A stretch of 64,000 bases of DNA. Origin: Unio delphinus. Taxonomy: Eukaryota > Mollusca > Bivalvia > Unionida > Unionidae. The position numbers and the translations under genes were made by a program. The notes under the pieces were generated by a model. It was not told where the DNA came from. It did no database searches and saw nothing but the letters and a program-made list of their open reading frames with translations. Below are positions 37,166-47,590 of the stretch, piece by piece. Position 1 is the first letter of the stretch. Each line of letters starts with the position of its first letter. The DNA lies in the NCBI GenBank assembly GCA_029339505.1, contig JAQISU010000123.1, positions 2,447,001 through 2,511,000 of the forward strand, read 5' to 3'.

Positions 37166-38364
37166 AGTTCATCTGAAGTGGACACCAAATGCCAAATAAG
37201 AACTACAGTTTACAAAAGCAAAGAAGACAATAAAGCCTCAAGGTTATAATTTGTTACAGAACAATTTATAACAAAAATGATTTTAATAAAATCATTAAGA
37301 TAACATGCTTGATATAAAGTAGAGAAAAAGCTGCAAGATCATGTACACAGGTGGAGTTTGAGGATTTATTCATCTATAACTACTTTGACAATGCAAGAGC
37401 TAAATGGGGCATCTGCCAGGAAACATCAGCACTAAAATATATACCACCAGAACATCCCTGTTACGGTGATCAGAATGACAATGGTTTTACCTGTTTTCAT
37501 TGAGAAATTATATAAATTAAAACGAGACATGGATGAACTCTCTGGCTGGCTGTTCCTAAAATCAGAAAATTTGTTTTAATATAAGTTGTGCATTGTAAAA
37601 CATAAAATATGAAGTACTCAACACATGATAATGAGAACAGATGCATGACTTGCCATGCCAGATTGGTACTGATATGACTGGGTCTTTTATAAACTGTTAG
37701 AATGAAGCCCCTATTAAAAACTACCAGATAAGCAGATATCATTAACTTTCAAGCTTGTTTCTCACAATTTCAAAACACTCCTGAAATGAAACACTACATT
37801 CAATAGAAACTCACTGATACAACTATTATTGCACGACTCGTCATCTGCATATGGGTTGTCTGAAAGTGCTTGAATTTCTAAGAACATTGCTATTTTTATC
37901 AAAATAACAGGAGCTGAGAAGAATGGCATCATCAAAAGCCCTTGATGGCAAAATCAAGTTATTTTCTGTCACTTTTTGTTTCCCCCCCAATATTTTATTT
38001 CTTGTCAACTGACATACAGTCATTATTTTCATAACGTGTCATAATTTATAGCTATCCACAATATACTGAAATGGTTTTTCTAACCTTTTCAAAACCTTTT
38101 CAAATTTATGTCAAAGTTATAATATGTCCCAACAAATTGGCTGTTTGTGACACAAGCCATCAAAGATAATCAACATTTTAAAGGATTATGTCAGGGATGA
38201 TGTATGGCAAGACTAATTATTATCTATTCAATTAGTGAACTGAATTGAGACCTACTATATAATTACCGGTACCTCCTACACACTAGGACTCAGCCATTGG
38301 GTGCTAGATACAATTTAACAAGTGTCAGAACTCTGTAAAATCCTGTGGCCTGTACCGGATTTTA
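37166..38364. other. AT-rich stretch, nothing recognised
   Basis: Short minus-strand frames (37497-37742, 37841-38032) have no recognisable domain. Confidence 0.45.
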
Positions 38365-38452
38365 TCGCATTTAAAGCTTGCTTATCTGTCACAAACAGCC
38401 ATTTAAAGCTTGCTTATGTGTCATAAACAGCCATTTAAAGCTTGCTTATGCA
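38365..38452. repeat. 32-bp tandem repeat (about 2.7 units)
   Basis: Three occurrences of ATTTAAAGCTTGCTTATSTG followed by TCACAAACAGCC, the last one truncated. Confidence 0.93.
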
Positions 38453-38669
38453 CAAACTGAATAACTGCATATCTGTCCTGGCACAGATCTTCTATGCATC
38501 AAAGTTTACGCTGCACAATTCACTCATCAGATCAGATAAACACTGCACAATCTTCATCCTGCTTTTATCACAGAGTAAAATTAAACATTTTGAATGCTTG
38601 CTATATTGTATTATGGTAGATACCAGTTTGATTGGCATATATAATTGTTTTAGTGGCAGAGTTTGTCCT

Positions 38670-38882
38670 GATATGCTGGCAGTTCAACTCACTGTCATTA
38701 TAGCAAATCTGTCATTGATTTGCTGGCAGCTCAAATCACTGTTATAGCAAATCTGTGACTGAGTTGCTGGCAGATCAAATGACTTGCTATAACAAATCTG
38801 TGACTGAGTTGCTGGCAGCTTAAATTGTTGTTGTTATGGCAAATCTATGACTCATTTGCTGGCAGCTCAAATGACTTTTGTT
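38670..38882. repeat. ~48-bp tandem array (about 4.5 units)
   Basis: Repeats of GCTGGCAGCTCAAATCACTG then TTATAGCAAATCTGTGACTG. The array stops where the LINE fragment begins. Confidence 0.92.
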
Positions 38883-38887
38883 ATAGT

Positions 38888-39050
38888 TCTGTAGGAAGGA
38901 GTCCATTCTCCCAGGGTTGGTTTGATGGCATGAAGTTTGTTATTGACTGCATCATCCCATGACCCCTGCCACTTCCGACGTAGATACTCTTTGATACCAG
39001 GTTTAAAATCAGTAAACGGTAATTTAAAATCCGATGTCTCTATTTCAAGA
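38888..39050 (-). pseudogene. Fragment of a jockey-like LINE polyprotein (C-terminal region)
   Basis: About 54 codons on the minus strand. They include the stretches SDFKLPFTDFKPGIKEYL, KWQGSWDDAVNNKLHAIKP and TLGEWTPSYR. From family knowledge, the pattern W..EWD..NNKLH.IKP.LG.W is typical of the region beyond the reverse transcriptase/RNase H in jockey-type non-LTR retrotransposons. The fragment is open throughout but cut at both sides. Its right side runs into array DNA, which supplies the first residues MKPISIF; its left side runs into the 48-bp array. It is unrelated to the LINE at 39845, which has a different C-terminus. Confidence 0.7.
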
Positions 39051-39054
39051 AATA

Positions 39055-39844
39055 TAGATATAGGCTTCATTTACTGTCTAATATCTATGCTATCATCGCA
39101 GATCTGGGCTTCATTTACTGTGTAATATAAATGTTATCATGGCAGATCTGAGCATCATTTACTGTGTAATATCAATGCTATCATGGCAGATCTGAGCATC
39201 ATTTGCTGTAATATCAATGCGATCATCGCAGATCTGAGCTTCATTGGCTGTAATATCAATGCTATCATGGCAGATCTGAGCTTCATTTACTGTGTAATAT
39301 CTATGCTATCATGACATTATATGGGCTTCATTGTCTGTAATATCTATGCTATCATGGCAGATCTGAGCTTCATTGGCTGTATAATATCTATGATATCATG
39401 ACAGATATGGGCTTCATTTACTGTGTAACATGTATGCTATCATGGCAGATCTGAGCTTCATTTACTGTGTAACATCTATGATATCATGACAGATATGGGC
39501 TTCATTTACTGTGTAATATGTATGCTATCATGACAGATATGGGCTCATTTACTGTGTAATATCAATGCTATCATCGTAGATCTGAGCTTCATTTACTGTG
39601 CAATATCTATGCTATCATGACAGATATGGGCTTCATTTACTGTAATATAAATGTTATCATGGCATATTTGGAGTTAATTTACGGGTCTATCAATGTTAAC
39701 ATTGCAGATATGGGTCTGTTTTATTATAATATCAATGCTATGACAGTAGATCTGGGCCTCATTTACTGTAATATCAATTACTATAATATCAATGTTATGA
39801 CAGCAGATCTGGGCCTCAATTACTGTAATATCAATTACTGTAAT
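39055..39844 (+). repeat. ~41-44-bp tandem array, left part (split by a LINE)
   Basis: Units of AATATCAATGCTATCATGGC then AGATCTGAGCTTCATTTACTG, with frequent substitutions. Toward the right the units become 57 bp, with an added AATATCAATTACTAT segment, the form that resumes at 43434 beyond the LINE. Confidence 0.94.
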
Positions 39845-39855
39845 TGATTTCTGGA

Positions 39856-39867
39856 AAGATGGCCGCC
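39856..39867 (+). promoter_or_regulatory. YY1-like site at the LINE 5' end
   Basis: AAGATGGCCGCC lies about 12 bp inside the LINE 5' junction. The known YY1 consensus core is AAGATGGC, and mammalian L1 elements carry a YY1 site at a similar position where it fixes the transcription start. Use by this LINE is inference. Confidence 0.45.
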
Positions 39868-40130
39868 ATTGCTTAACTACTCGAGATAGGCTTTTCCGAT
39901 TTTGTGCTATATTTATGATATTTGTGCTTGTTCTCTATCATCGTCTACATTATTGTTATTGTGTTTCATCATGCATTGGCTGTTCTGTTCGTATATGTTA
40001 ATTCATCTCCTTGTTTTGGAAACGAGAACAATTAGAATTTTTCTCAGCTGTTTTGTCCCAATGTTAAGACGTTATTTGTTTTTTTAATAAACCGCCATCA
40101 CGTGATCGCTTACAATATGATGGACCCTCA

Positions 40131-41137
40131 TTGATTAGATTAAATGACCACACCTTGGTTCTAGATACTACATTGTGCTCAAGACTAAACGAACTGGGAA
40201 TACATTCATCATTTCTTAAATGTAAACGGAAGCGAAAAATGAAACGTTCTTTCAAAGCTAGCCGGCGTAGAACAGGAAGAATTCCAGTTATCTCCCTTTT
40301 GCCCGTAACAGATAAACAACTTAACAATTCTGCCATTAATTTTAATAACCTGGTTCAAATTCCTCTTAAATCATCAACCGTTGTGTCAACTGTCTCAGGG
40401 ATACCACTACGTATTGCATTATTCAATGCTCAATCAGTAGGATCACCGGTAAAGCGCACAGAAATTGTTAATTTTATCAACGAGCAGAATATTGACGTCT
40501 TCTTCCTGACAGAAACTTGGTTACATTCCGCAGGTGATGAATCTAAGTGTGCGGATTTAACACACAGCGATTACTCCATCAAGTCGTTCCCCGCAACTCT
40601 CGCAAAGGTGGAATTGCTGTAATTACAAAGAATTCCATGATCAAATGCCTTAAGTACAACACAACCTTCAATTTCTGTCACACATCGTTTGAACTAGTCC
40701 AAACAATGCTCACACTGGAACAAAGGTCAGTCCATTTTTTCTGTCTCTACCGTCCTCCTCCTAGTAGAAAAAACAAGCTGACTGAATCTCTCTTTTTGGA
40801 GCAGTTTCCAAATCTTCCAGAGTATGGAAATTCGATAGGTGGCAACCTAATTATTCTTGGAGATTTCAACTTTCACTTTGACTGTCCTGGCAAACCATAC
40901 ATGTCAAAACTCCTCGATTCCATTCATGTTTTCAATCTTAAACAGTCAGTTAACCAACCTACCCATAAACTTGGTCACATTTTAAACTGGTTTCTTTATA
41001 GACCTGATGATAATATTCTGCAATCCACCCTTGTATCCCACGAACTTGCATTGGATCACCTCTGCATTGTATGCCAGTTTGACGGATCAGTCCCTACCCC
41101 TCCACCTCTATTTGCTATTAGAGAAACCTCCGTATGA
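40131..41137 (+). pseudogene. LINE ORF2 N-terminal part: AP-like endonuclease, frameshifted
   Basis: This would nick target DNA for target-primed reverse transcription. Frame one (40131-40622) carries a basic leader, then RIALFNAQSV and IDVFFLTETWL, the N-terminal endonuclease motifs with the Asn and Glu positions visible. A frameshift near 40595-40605 moves the rest to another frame (to 41137): GGIAVITKNS, the GDFN motif (40859-40870) and ALDHLCIV, which corresponds to the C-terminal S-D-H motif with Leu in place of Ser. There is no ATG at the start of the open stretch. The family is recognised from motif order; the element is dead as it stands. Confidence 0.85.
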
Positions 41138-41229
41138 TAAATAGAACCAAATTCATGCATGACATCTAAGAAAATCTAACAACTTTCTGACATCCAACAG
41201 CGGAACAACTTGATAACTGCCTGCGTTCA

Positions 41230-43240
41230 TTGCTTGAAAAACATGACCCAGACACCAAATGCAGAGTATCAATAAAAAAGTGTTCTCCATGGTATAGCAG
41301 TATTAGGGACCAGCTTCGCACTGCTAAAAATGACATCGCCGAAAAGCAAAGAGGCTTTGGCTTTTCACCAGACTCACTATTCATAAACAAATCTGCGAAG
41401 CCACTAAGAAGAACATCACAAACATAGTCCATTTAGCCAAATCATCCCATTACAGTACTAAGATCACAGAGAGTTCCAGCTGCAAAGAACTCTTCGAGAT
41501 AACTACCAAACTAATGTCAAGGAACAAATGTACACCACTTCCAACAACCTTCTCTCCACTAGACCTACCAGACCAATTTGCAAATTTCTTCAATGATAAA
41601 GTACAAACCATTGAAGATTCGCTTGACAGCACAATTTCAACTGATTCATCACCATACAGTTATGATGCAGAATTTCAGCGACAACCGTTAGGTGCATTTG
41701 AACCTGTTTCTATTGATTTAGTATGGACAATCGTGATGAAAAGTGTACCAAAGTCTTGTGAACTTGATCCAATTCTGACATCACTGCTGCTTGAGTGCTT
41801 AGACCCAATATTGCCTTCACTAACTGATGTTATTAATATCTCTCTCTCATCAGGGGAATTCCCATCATTTTTCAAAACTGCCATCGTAAAGACACTGCTG
41901 AAGAAACCAACACTGGACCATAACGATTTAAAGAACTACCGCCCAGTTTCTAATCTCCCATTCATATAAAAAATCTTAGAAAAGATTGTTCTAACTAAAC
42001 TTGTATCTCATTTGAATTCAAACAGTCTTTTTAGCAATGTACAGTCTGCATATCGCCCTTGCCACAGTACGGAAACTACTCTTCTGAAAGTATTTAGCGA
42101 CATTCTCTCTGCTTTGGATAGTGGAAAGATTACAGTCCTCACTCTGCTGTATTTATCTGCAGCATTTGACACAATAGACCATGATATATTACTTCACCGT
42201 CTCCAGCATGTATCTGGCATTCAGAATATATCCTTACAGTGGTTCAAGTCCTACTTGGTGAACAGGACACAAATTATATCTGCAAATGGAATACACTCCA
42301 GCCCAGTTGACGTATGTTGTGGTGTTCTACAAGGATCTGTTCTTGGACCTGCTCTCTTCATTCTGTATACTCAGCCTCTCTCAAGTGTCACAGATCATCA
42401 CCCAGTGTCGCACCAATTGTATGCTGATGACACCCAAATAGCCACCCAACCGAAGTTGATGCTACCATCCATGGAGTAGAGAAGTGCATTTCTGATGTGA
42501 AATCATGGATGACATGTAACAAGCTGCAGATGAATGATGATAAAACTGAGGCTATTCTGATCACAACACAAAGACTTTCTCATTCACATCCTTTACCTCA
42601 GACAATAAATATCAGCAACACCAACATTCAATTCTCACAGTCAGTACGGAACCTAGGAATTACTCTAGACAGTACTCTTACATTGCACCAACATGTCATA
42701 AACATATGCAAGGCTGCATATCTTGAATTGAGATGCATCAGTTCCATTCGTAAATATTTTTCAGTTGATGCCACTAAAACATTTGTGTGTTCATTAGTAC
42801 TTTCAAGACTGGACTATTGTAACTCAATTCTGTCTGGTTCATCACAATATTTACACCAGAAACTTCAAAACACAGCTGCACAGATCATCTTTAGAGTACC
42901 TCAATCAGAGCACACCTCACCACAGCTCTGTACCCTACATTGGCTATCAATTCGATACAGAATCAAACACAAAAGTTGTTCTCTGTGCTATGTTTCAATG
43001 ACAGACTCCAGTCCAACATACCTATCCAGCCTCACCCATGTGTATACACCAGCTAGATCCTTACGCTCTTCTTCTGATAATCATATACTCATTGTTCCCA
43101 AGGTGAAAACAAAGTCATATGGACAACGTTCGTTTGCACACCAGGGCCCGGCAACGTGGAATGAATTGCCCATTGAAATTAGACACAAAGACACAATGGT
43201 CCCTTTTAAGAGTGCTCTTAAGACTCACCTGTTTTGACTG
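41230..43240 (+). pseudogene. LINE ORF2 C-terminal part: reverse transcriptase, disrupted
   Basis: Segments: linker (41230-41427, with PWYSSIRDQLRTAKND), pre-RT (41514-41969, ending KNYRPVSNLPFI then a stop), RT core (42012-42479) and thumb/C-terminus (42497-43240). The core shows AYRPCHSTETTLLKV, LSAAFDTIDHDILLHRL, GVLQGSVLGPALFILYT and YADD (42420-42431). The first Asp expected in motif A (LDLSAAFD) is Tyr here (codon 42150-42152), removing a catalytic metal ligand. The C-terminus (YGQRSFAHQGPATWNELP, FKSALKTHLF) is typical of L2/CR1-like elements. Frameshift near 42450. Confidence 0.88.
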
Positions 43241-43433
43241 CAGGGACAAACTTAGCGACCTAATCATGTTTTGTATCTTGTATGTTTTCAGCATGTTTTT
43301 TATGTTTTCCAATTTCATTGTTTTTGTCATTTGTTTTTCTGTAGTGTAGTCATATCATTATTGATGGTGTAAAGCGCTTAGAGCTTCGAAAGATTAGGCA
43401 CTATAAAAAGTCCTCATTATTATTATTATTATT

Positions 43434-43745
43434 ATATCAATACTATGACAGCAGATCTGGGCCTCATTTACTGTAATATCAATTACTATAATATCAATGC
43501 TATGACAGCAGATCTGGGCCTCATTTACTGAAATATCAATTACTATAATATCAATGCTATGACAGCAGATCTGGGCCTCATTTACTGCAATATCAATTAC
43601 TATAATATCAATTCTATGACAGCAGATCTGGGCCTCATTTACTGTAATATCAATTACTATAATATCAATGCTATGACAGCAGATCTGGGCCTCATTTACT
43701 GGCCTATCAAGGTTATGATTGTGTATCTGGGTCTATCAAGATCAT
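43434..43745 (+). repeat. 57-bp tandem array, right part (resumes after the LINE)
   Basis: Five units of ATATCAATGCTATGACAGCA then GATCTGGGCCTCATTTACTG and TAATATCAATTACTAT. The same repeat precedes the LINE at 39720-39844, showing that the LINE interrupted the array. Confidence 0.95.
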
Positions 43746-44147
43746 AGTTATATATCTGTGAATGTAATATAATCTACATGGAGACTAAATAGTAGTAAGG
43801 AAAACCAAGCCAAATAAACCTATAGCGCAAAGAATGTGTAAAGTGAACCTTGGAACAGCTGACAGATGGTTAATTCTACCAAATACAGCATGATCTCACC
43901 AAGCATATAAGTAATTGACTTGAGCAATTTTGGTAATTTATGATACAAATTCCATGTTCTTTATTACATGTTCCAGCCCGAACCATAATACCTCCACCCC
44001 ACCTATTATCAGCTCCCTACAGATAGTGGCCCAGAGGTCACAATGCAAATATGTCCAACTAACCCCCTCTCCTAAACCCCAGTGGGAAGAGCCAAACATA
44101 ACACACCTTGCTGATGGTTACTCAATGGGCAGCACCAATATTCCCCC
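43746..44147. other. AT-rich stretch, nothing recognised
   Basis: No feature supported; the frame at 43930-44262 runs into the SINE. Confidence 0.45.
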
Positions 44148-44413
44148 TAAGCTGTGGTTAAAGTGTCTGCCTTGGATGTGGGAGATAATGGGTTCGATCT
44201 TTGGCAGAGTCATACAAAAGACTTACAAGCTGCCGCGCTTGGCGGTCAGCATTAGGAGGTAGGCCTTGTATCAGGATAATGTGACTGAGTGGGACATCAT
44301 CCTGTATGTCTGAGGCATGATGCCCAAGTGCTAAACATCACTATAAACTGTCACACTGCAGACCTCATAGTGATATGACTGAAAAATTGATAAAACTACT
44401 TTAAAAATCCCAA
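44148..44413 (+). mobile_element. SINE family A copy, plus strand, diverged
   Basis: Head remnant GCTGTGGTTAAAGTGTCTGC and B box ATGGGTTCGATCTTTGG, then AGTCATACAAAAGACTT, GGATAATGTGACTGAGTGGG, AACATCACTATAAACTG and TTAAAAATCCC. More substitutions than the copy at 21646, including a small deletion in the mid body. Confidence 0.87.
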
Positions 44414-45194
44414 TTACACACACACACTCTCTAAGCTGCGTGTGCACATGGCTGTGCATGCATGCAGCCATGAAGCTGCTCATATATCCCCAACCAGCTG
44501 AATTATCAATCGAACATTAAATTTTGCTCAAGTCACCATAATGATTGCACAATGCAGCGTGAATAGCACACACATCTACCATTCGCTTAGAGGGAATGCG
44601 GGACAGCAACCAGCAGGTTTAAGAGATGTTTTAATGGAAAGAGTTGGGGAGCCTTCAAAATATCCCTTGATAAGGTATGGGGATTCTAAGACAACTCATC
44701 TTCTAAGAACACAATCACAAATCATCTCAAGTCAAACTTAGAATAATCTAACTGAACTTGACAATAAATTATGCACTTTTTGGTTTTAATCAATATCAGG
44801 GGTATGTGACACGTATTGACCAGACAATAATCTTATAAAGAACAAAAATACCAAGATTCAAACATAAAAAGGGGACTATATATGACCCCAAATGGCTACC
44901 CTATATACAGATAAGAAAAGAAAGAATGTATCTTATGTATAGCACGATACTAGTAAATAATAATATTTTATTTTTAAAATATTTTATCTCTGTCCTTTCT
45001 ATCTATTAACATAAATTATGCCCAAGTTTCGGTTATTACCAAAGAATATGGTGCACAGCGATCTCATAGGTTAACTCAAAAGAATTAAATTGCTTTGAAT
45101 CAAAAACAAGCATGAAGAAGACATGCTTGTCAAATAGTAAACAGGGACATGCATACAAGGACTACGGTAATGTATGGGTTAACCAAAGCACCAT
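44414..45194. other. AT-rich stretch, nothing recognised
   Basis: Includes a short CACACA run and a GCATGC-rich patch near 44440-44470. No gene supported. Confidence 0.45.
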
Positions 45195-45411
45195 TACCAT
45201 ATATACTCATGTATAACACAGTCAAACTGCAAACAACAAAGATCCTGATCTGCCATAAGGTACCTGCAGATAAGGGTCGAAGTTGTTTATTCTACTGATT
45301 ACTTAAAAACAAACAACTGCACAGACCCAGATCTGCTGGCACATTATACATTGGCAGATCTGGGTTTGCAGTTTGCAGTTGTACTCCTCCAAAAAGAAAG
45401 TATATGTGATA
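45195..45411. mobile_element. Inverted-repeat MITE (TACC family)
   Basis: The left end is TACCATATATACTCATGTAT then CAGTCAAACTGCAAAC. The right end is GTTTGCAGTTTGCAGTTGTA then AGTATATGTGATA. The interior has GATCCTGATCTGCC and GGCAGATCTGGGTT as an inner inverted pair. Confidence 0.83.
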
Positions 45412-46191
45412 ACTGACCAATAAAAAATGGCATGAACATAACAAAAAAGTTCACAAACCAATGAACTTCAATATTTCCCTATGACCATAATAAGGTTAGC
45501 TCCAAAATAATAATAAAATCAATTTACTGCAACTCTGGTTATTGTTTAGATCTGGCCTCATTTAAAGACTACATCATTGTAACATCTCACCTGCTAGAAT
45601 ACCTGATTTGTGTTTGTTTGTCCCCTATTAAGTCACTTCCTGTAAGAGGATATGTATGGTAATATGAAAAGTATTAAATCTGATCACATGCCAAACCTAT
45701 TGTTGACCATATCAGTTCATCTGCCAGTCAACTAAGTGGAAAATTGTACAACTTCACTCTGATGTATGACAGGCTCATGCTCCTTTGATAATTCACCCCA
45801 ATTCAAAATTTTACATTCTTTTCAGTCTTGCCATTTTAATATCTCACCTGTGTACAACAACTGTAACATCTTGGTCACTCCTCATATTTACATTCCATGT
45901 AGACCTTAACCTTGAAGTAATTCATGCAGTCAATGAAATTTAACCAGGGCTTGCTGAATTGGATCTATATGCAAGTGGTTTTTGTGTACATATAAACATA
46001 TGCCAAGTAATGTACTAACAGAACCTTTTGTACCTGACATTAATGTGCCAATGTATTTTTTGGTATAGAGGTGACCCTTATAGTAGGCTTGACTAATTAT
46101 TCAGACTAATGATTTATCAAGGTAATAATTGTCATTAACTGCTCTTTACTGTAAATTTCTTAAATGGGGCTGGGCCATTTCAGCAAGAAAC
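45412..46191. other. AT-rich stretch, nothing recognised
   Basis: No feature supported. Confidence 0.45.
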
Positions 46192-46381
46192 CAGAGGCGT
46201 AGCGATGATATTTTGCGCCCAGGGACAAACTATAAAATTGGCGCCCCAGCGATCTTGTGACCGATTTATTACCCTTGTTTACTTATTATAATGTAACGTT
46301 GCAAGCCTCATTTTGGCGCCCCTGTACCTTGGCGCCCGGGGACATATGTACCCCCTGCCCCCCCCCCTAGCTACACCTCTG
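46192..46381. mobile_element. hAT-type MITE, 190 bp, with 8-bp target duplication
   Basis: Starts CAGAGGCGTAGCGATG and ends CTAGCTACACCTCTG, which are terminal inverted repeats with few mismatches. It is flanked by CAAGAAAC (46184-46191) and TAAGAAAC (46382-46389), an 8-bp duplication with one mismatch, as expected for the hAT superfamily. The interior is unusually GC-rich for this window (GGCGCCCC repeats, a C-run at 46361-46367). No coding capacity. Confidence 0.88.
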
Positions 46382-46389
46382 TAAGAAAC

Positions 46390-46769
46390 TCTTTAGAACA
46401 CTGCAGATCTCAGATTTGCAAGTTTCTGCTCATCAATGATTTGTATTTTTGTTATAGCTACCATATACATAGTAAAAGTATAGTCTGATGTATGGTCCAT
46501 ATCAATGTGATAACGTCTGGCAAATGAAAAGTCAAAGTACAGATGTTACAGTAATATTCATATAAATTTCCTTGAAACAGTACAAAGCCTCAACTTTGAG
46601 ACCGCATTGCCGATCAAGATATGCATACACATACAAATTACAGACAGTGTAATTCTCACTGTTACTGTGTCCTGAATGACATTCAGTAAAATCTAGTAAG
46701 GATTACCATCTATTAACTTGTCTATTGGCCAGATTTCTTTGCTGACAGGATTAACAACTGATTCCATCT
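46390..46769. other. AT-rich stretch, nothing recognised
   Basis: No feature supported. Confidence 0.45.
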
Positions 46770-47420
46770 ACTGCCAAGGACTATATCAGGACTTGCTGGC
46801 ATCTCAAAACAGACAGCTTCCAACGGTATGGACTCTCAGTAGAAAACATCTTTAGAACATATAAGTTTTTGAACAGGACTTACCTGCATGCAAGGACTTT
46901 TGACAGGTCTTGTTTGCAAGAAGACAGTCTCAGCAGGATTTGGCTGCTGGCAAGGACTGTAAAGTGGAACAATCTACTGCAATTTTTTTTACCAGGACTT
47001 GCTTACTGACAAAGACTCAGCAGGACTTGTCTGCTAGGATAGTTTAAGCAAGTTTAGCTTCTGGCAAAACTTGAAGCAAGATTAGACTGATGTCAGTCTG
47101 ACTAAACCTTGCTTGCTGCCAACTCTCGGCAGGACGTTTGTTTGAAAAAAAACGTGTCAGGTCATATCTGCTATCAGCAAAACTTGGTTGCAACCAAGCA
47201 CACTTTGCATAACTTGTCTGCAGACAAGGGCTTTCAACAGGACATGGCTGTTTATAAGGAATACCCATCTCTTGATAAAGACTCAGAGCAACCTATCTGT
47301 TAGCAAGGATCTAATAACAGTCATCTAATAAGGACTTGCAGCCATGACTTGTGAGCTGTTAGACTCTCAGCCATACTCTTCAAAATTGTCTGCTAGCAGT
47401 AGCTATCAGATGTACTTATC
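46770..47420. repeat. Highly degenerate tandem array (CAGGACTTG type)
   Basis: Words such as GGACTTGCTGGCA, CAGGACTTACCTGCATGCAA, CAGGACTTGCTTACTGACAA and CAGGACTTGTCTGCTAG recur at about 40-50-bp spacing with ACTCTCAGCA-like linkers. Decay makes unit boundaries uncertain. Frames at 47044-47303 on both strands come from this repeat. Confidence 0.7.
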
Positions 47421-47570
47421 TGCTGGCAAGAAATCAAACAAAATCTTTTGCTTGTATGGAATATCAACAGAATTGCAGCATGGGCTGTTATTGTCAGGGT
47501 TTATTATAAAGACTTTTATGTTGGACTATTTCCATGGCAATGCCATTTTAGACTAATGCTAAGAAGGTCC

Positions 47571-47590
47571 AGAGGCGTAACTAGGGGGGT
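47571..47590. mobile_element. End fragment of the hAT-type MITE family
   Basis: CCAGAGGCGTAACTAGGGGG matches the terminal repeat of the element at 46192. The other end is not present nearby. Confidence 0.5.

Larger units (their letters stand above)
39845..43433 (+). mobile_element. Near full-length LINE, jockey superfamily (L2/CR1-like), inside a tandem array
   Basis: It encodes an APE-type endonuclease followed by a reverse transcriptase, and ends in an (ATT)n tail (43416-43433) after AAAGCGCTTAGAGCTTCG. Array sequence abuts both ends, so the boundaries are clear to within a few bases. The coding region is broken by frameshifts near 40600, between 41137 and 41230, between 41427 and 41514 and near 42450, plus an in-frame stop at 41967-41969. 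At about 3.6 kb it looks close to complete. The 5' end carries AAGATGGCCGCC. No separate ORF1 protein was recognised; the lead region before the endonuclease is basic (KCKRKRKMKRSFKASRRR). Confidence 0.9.
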
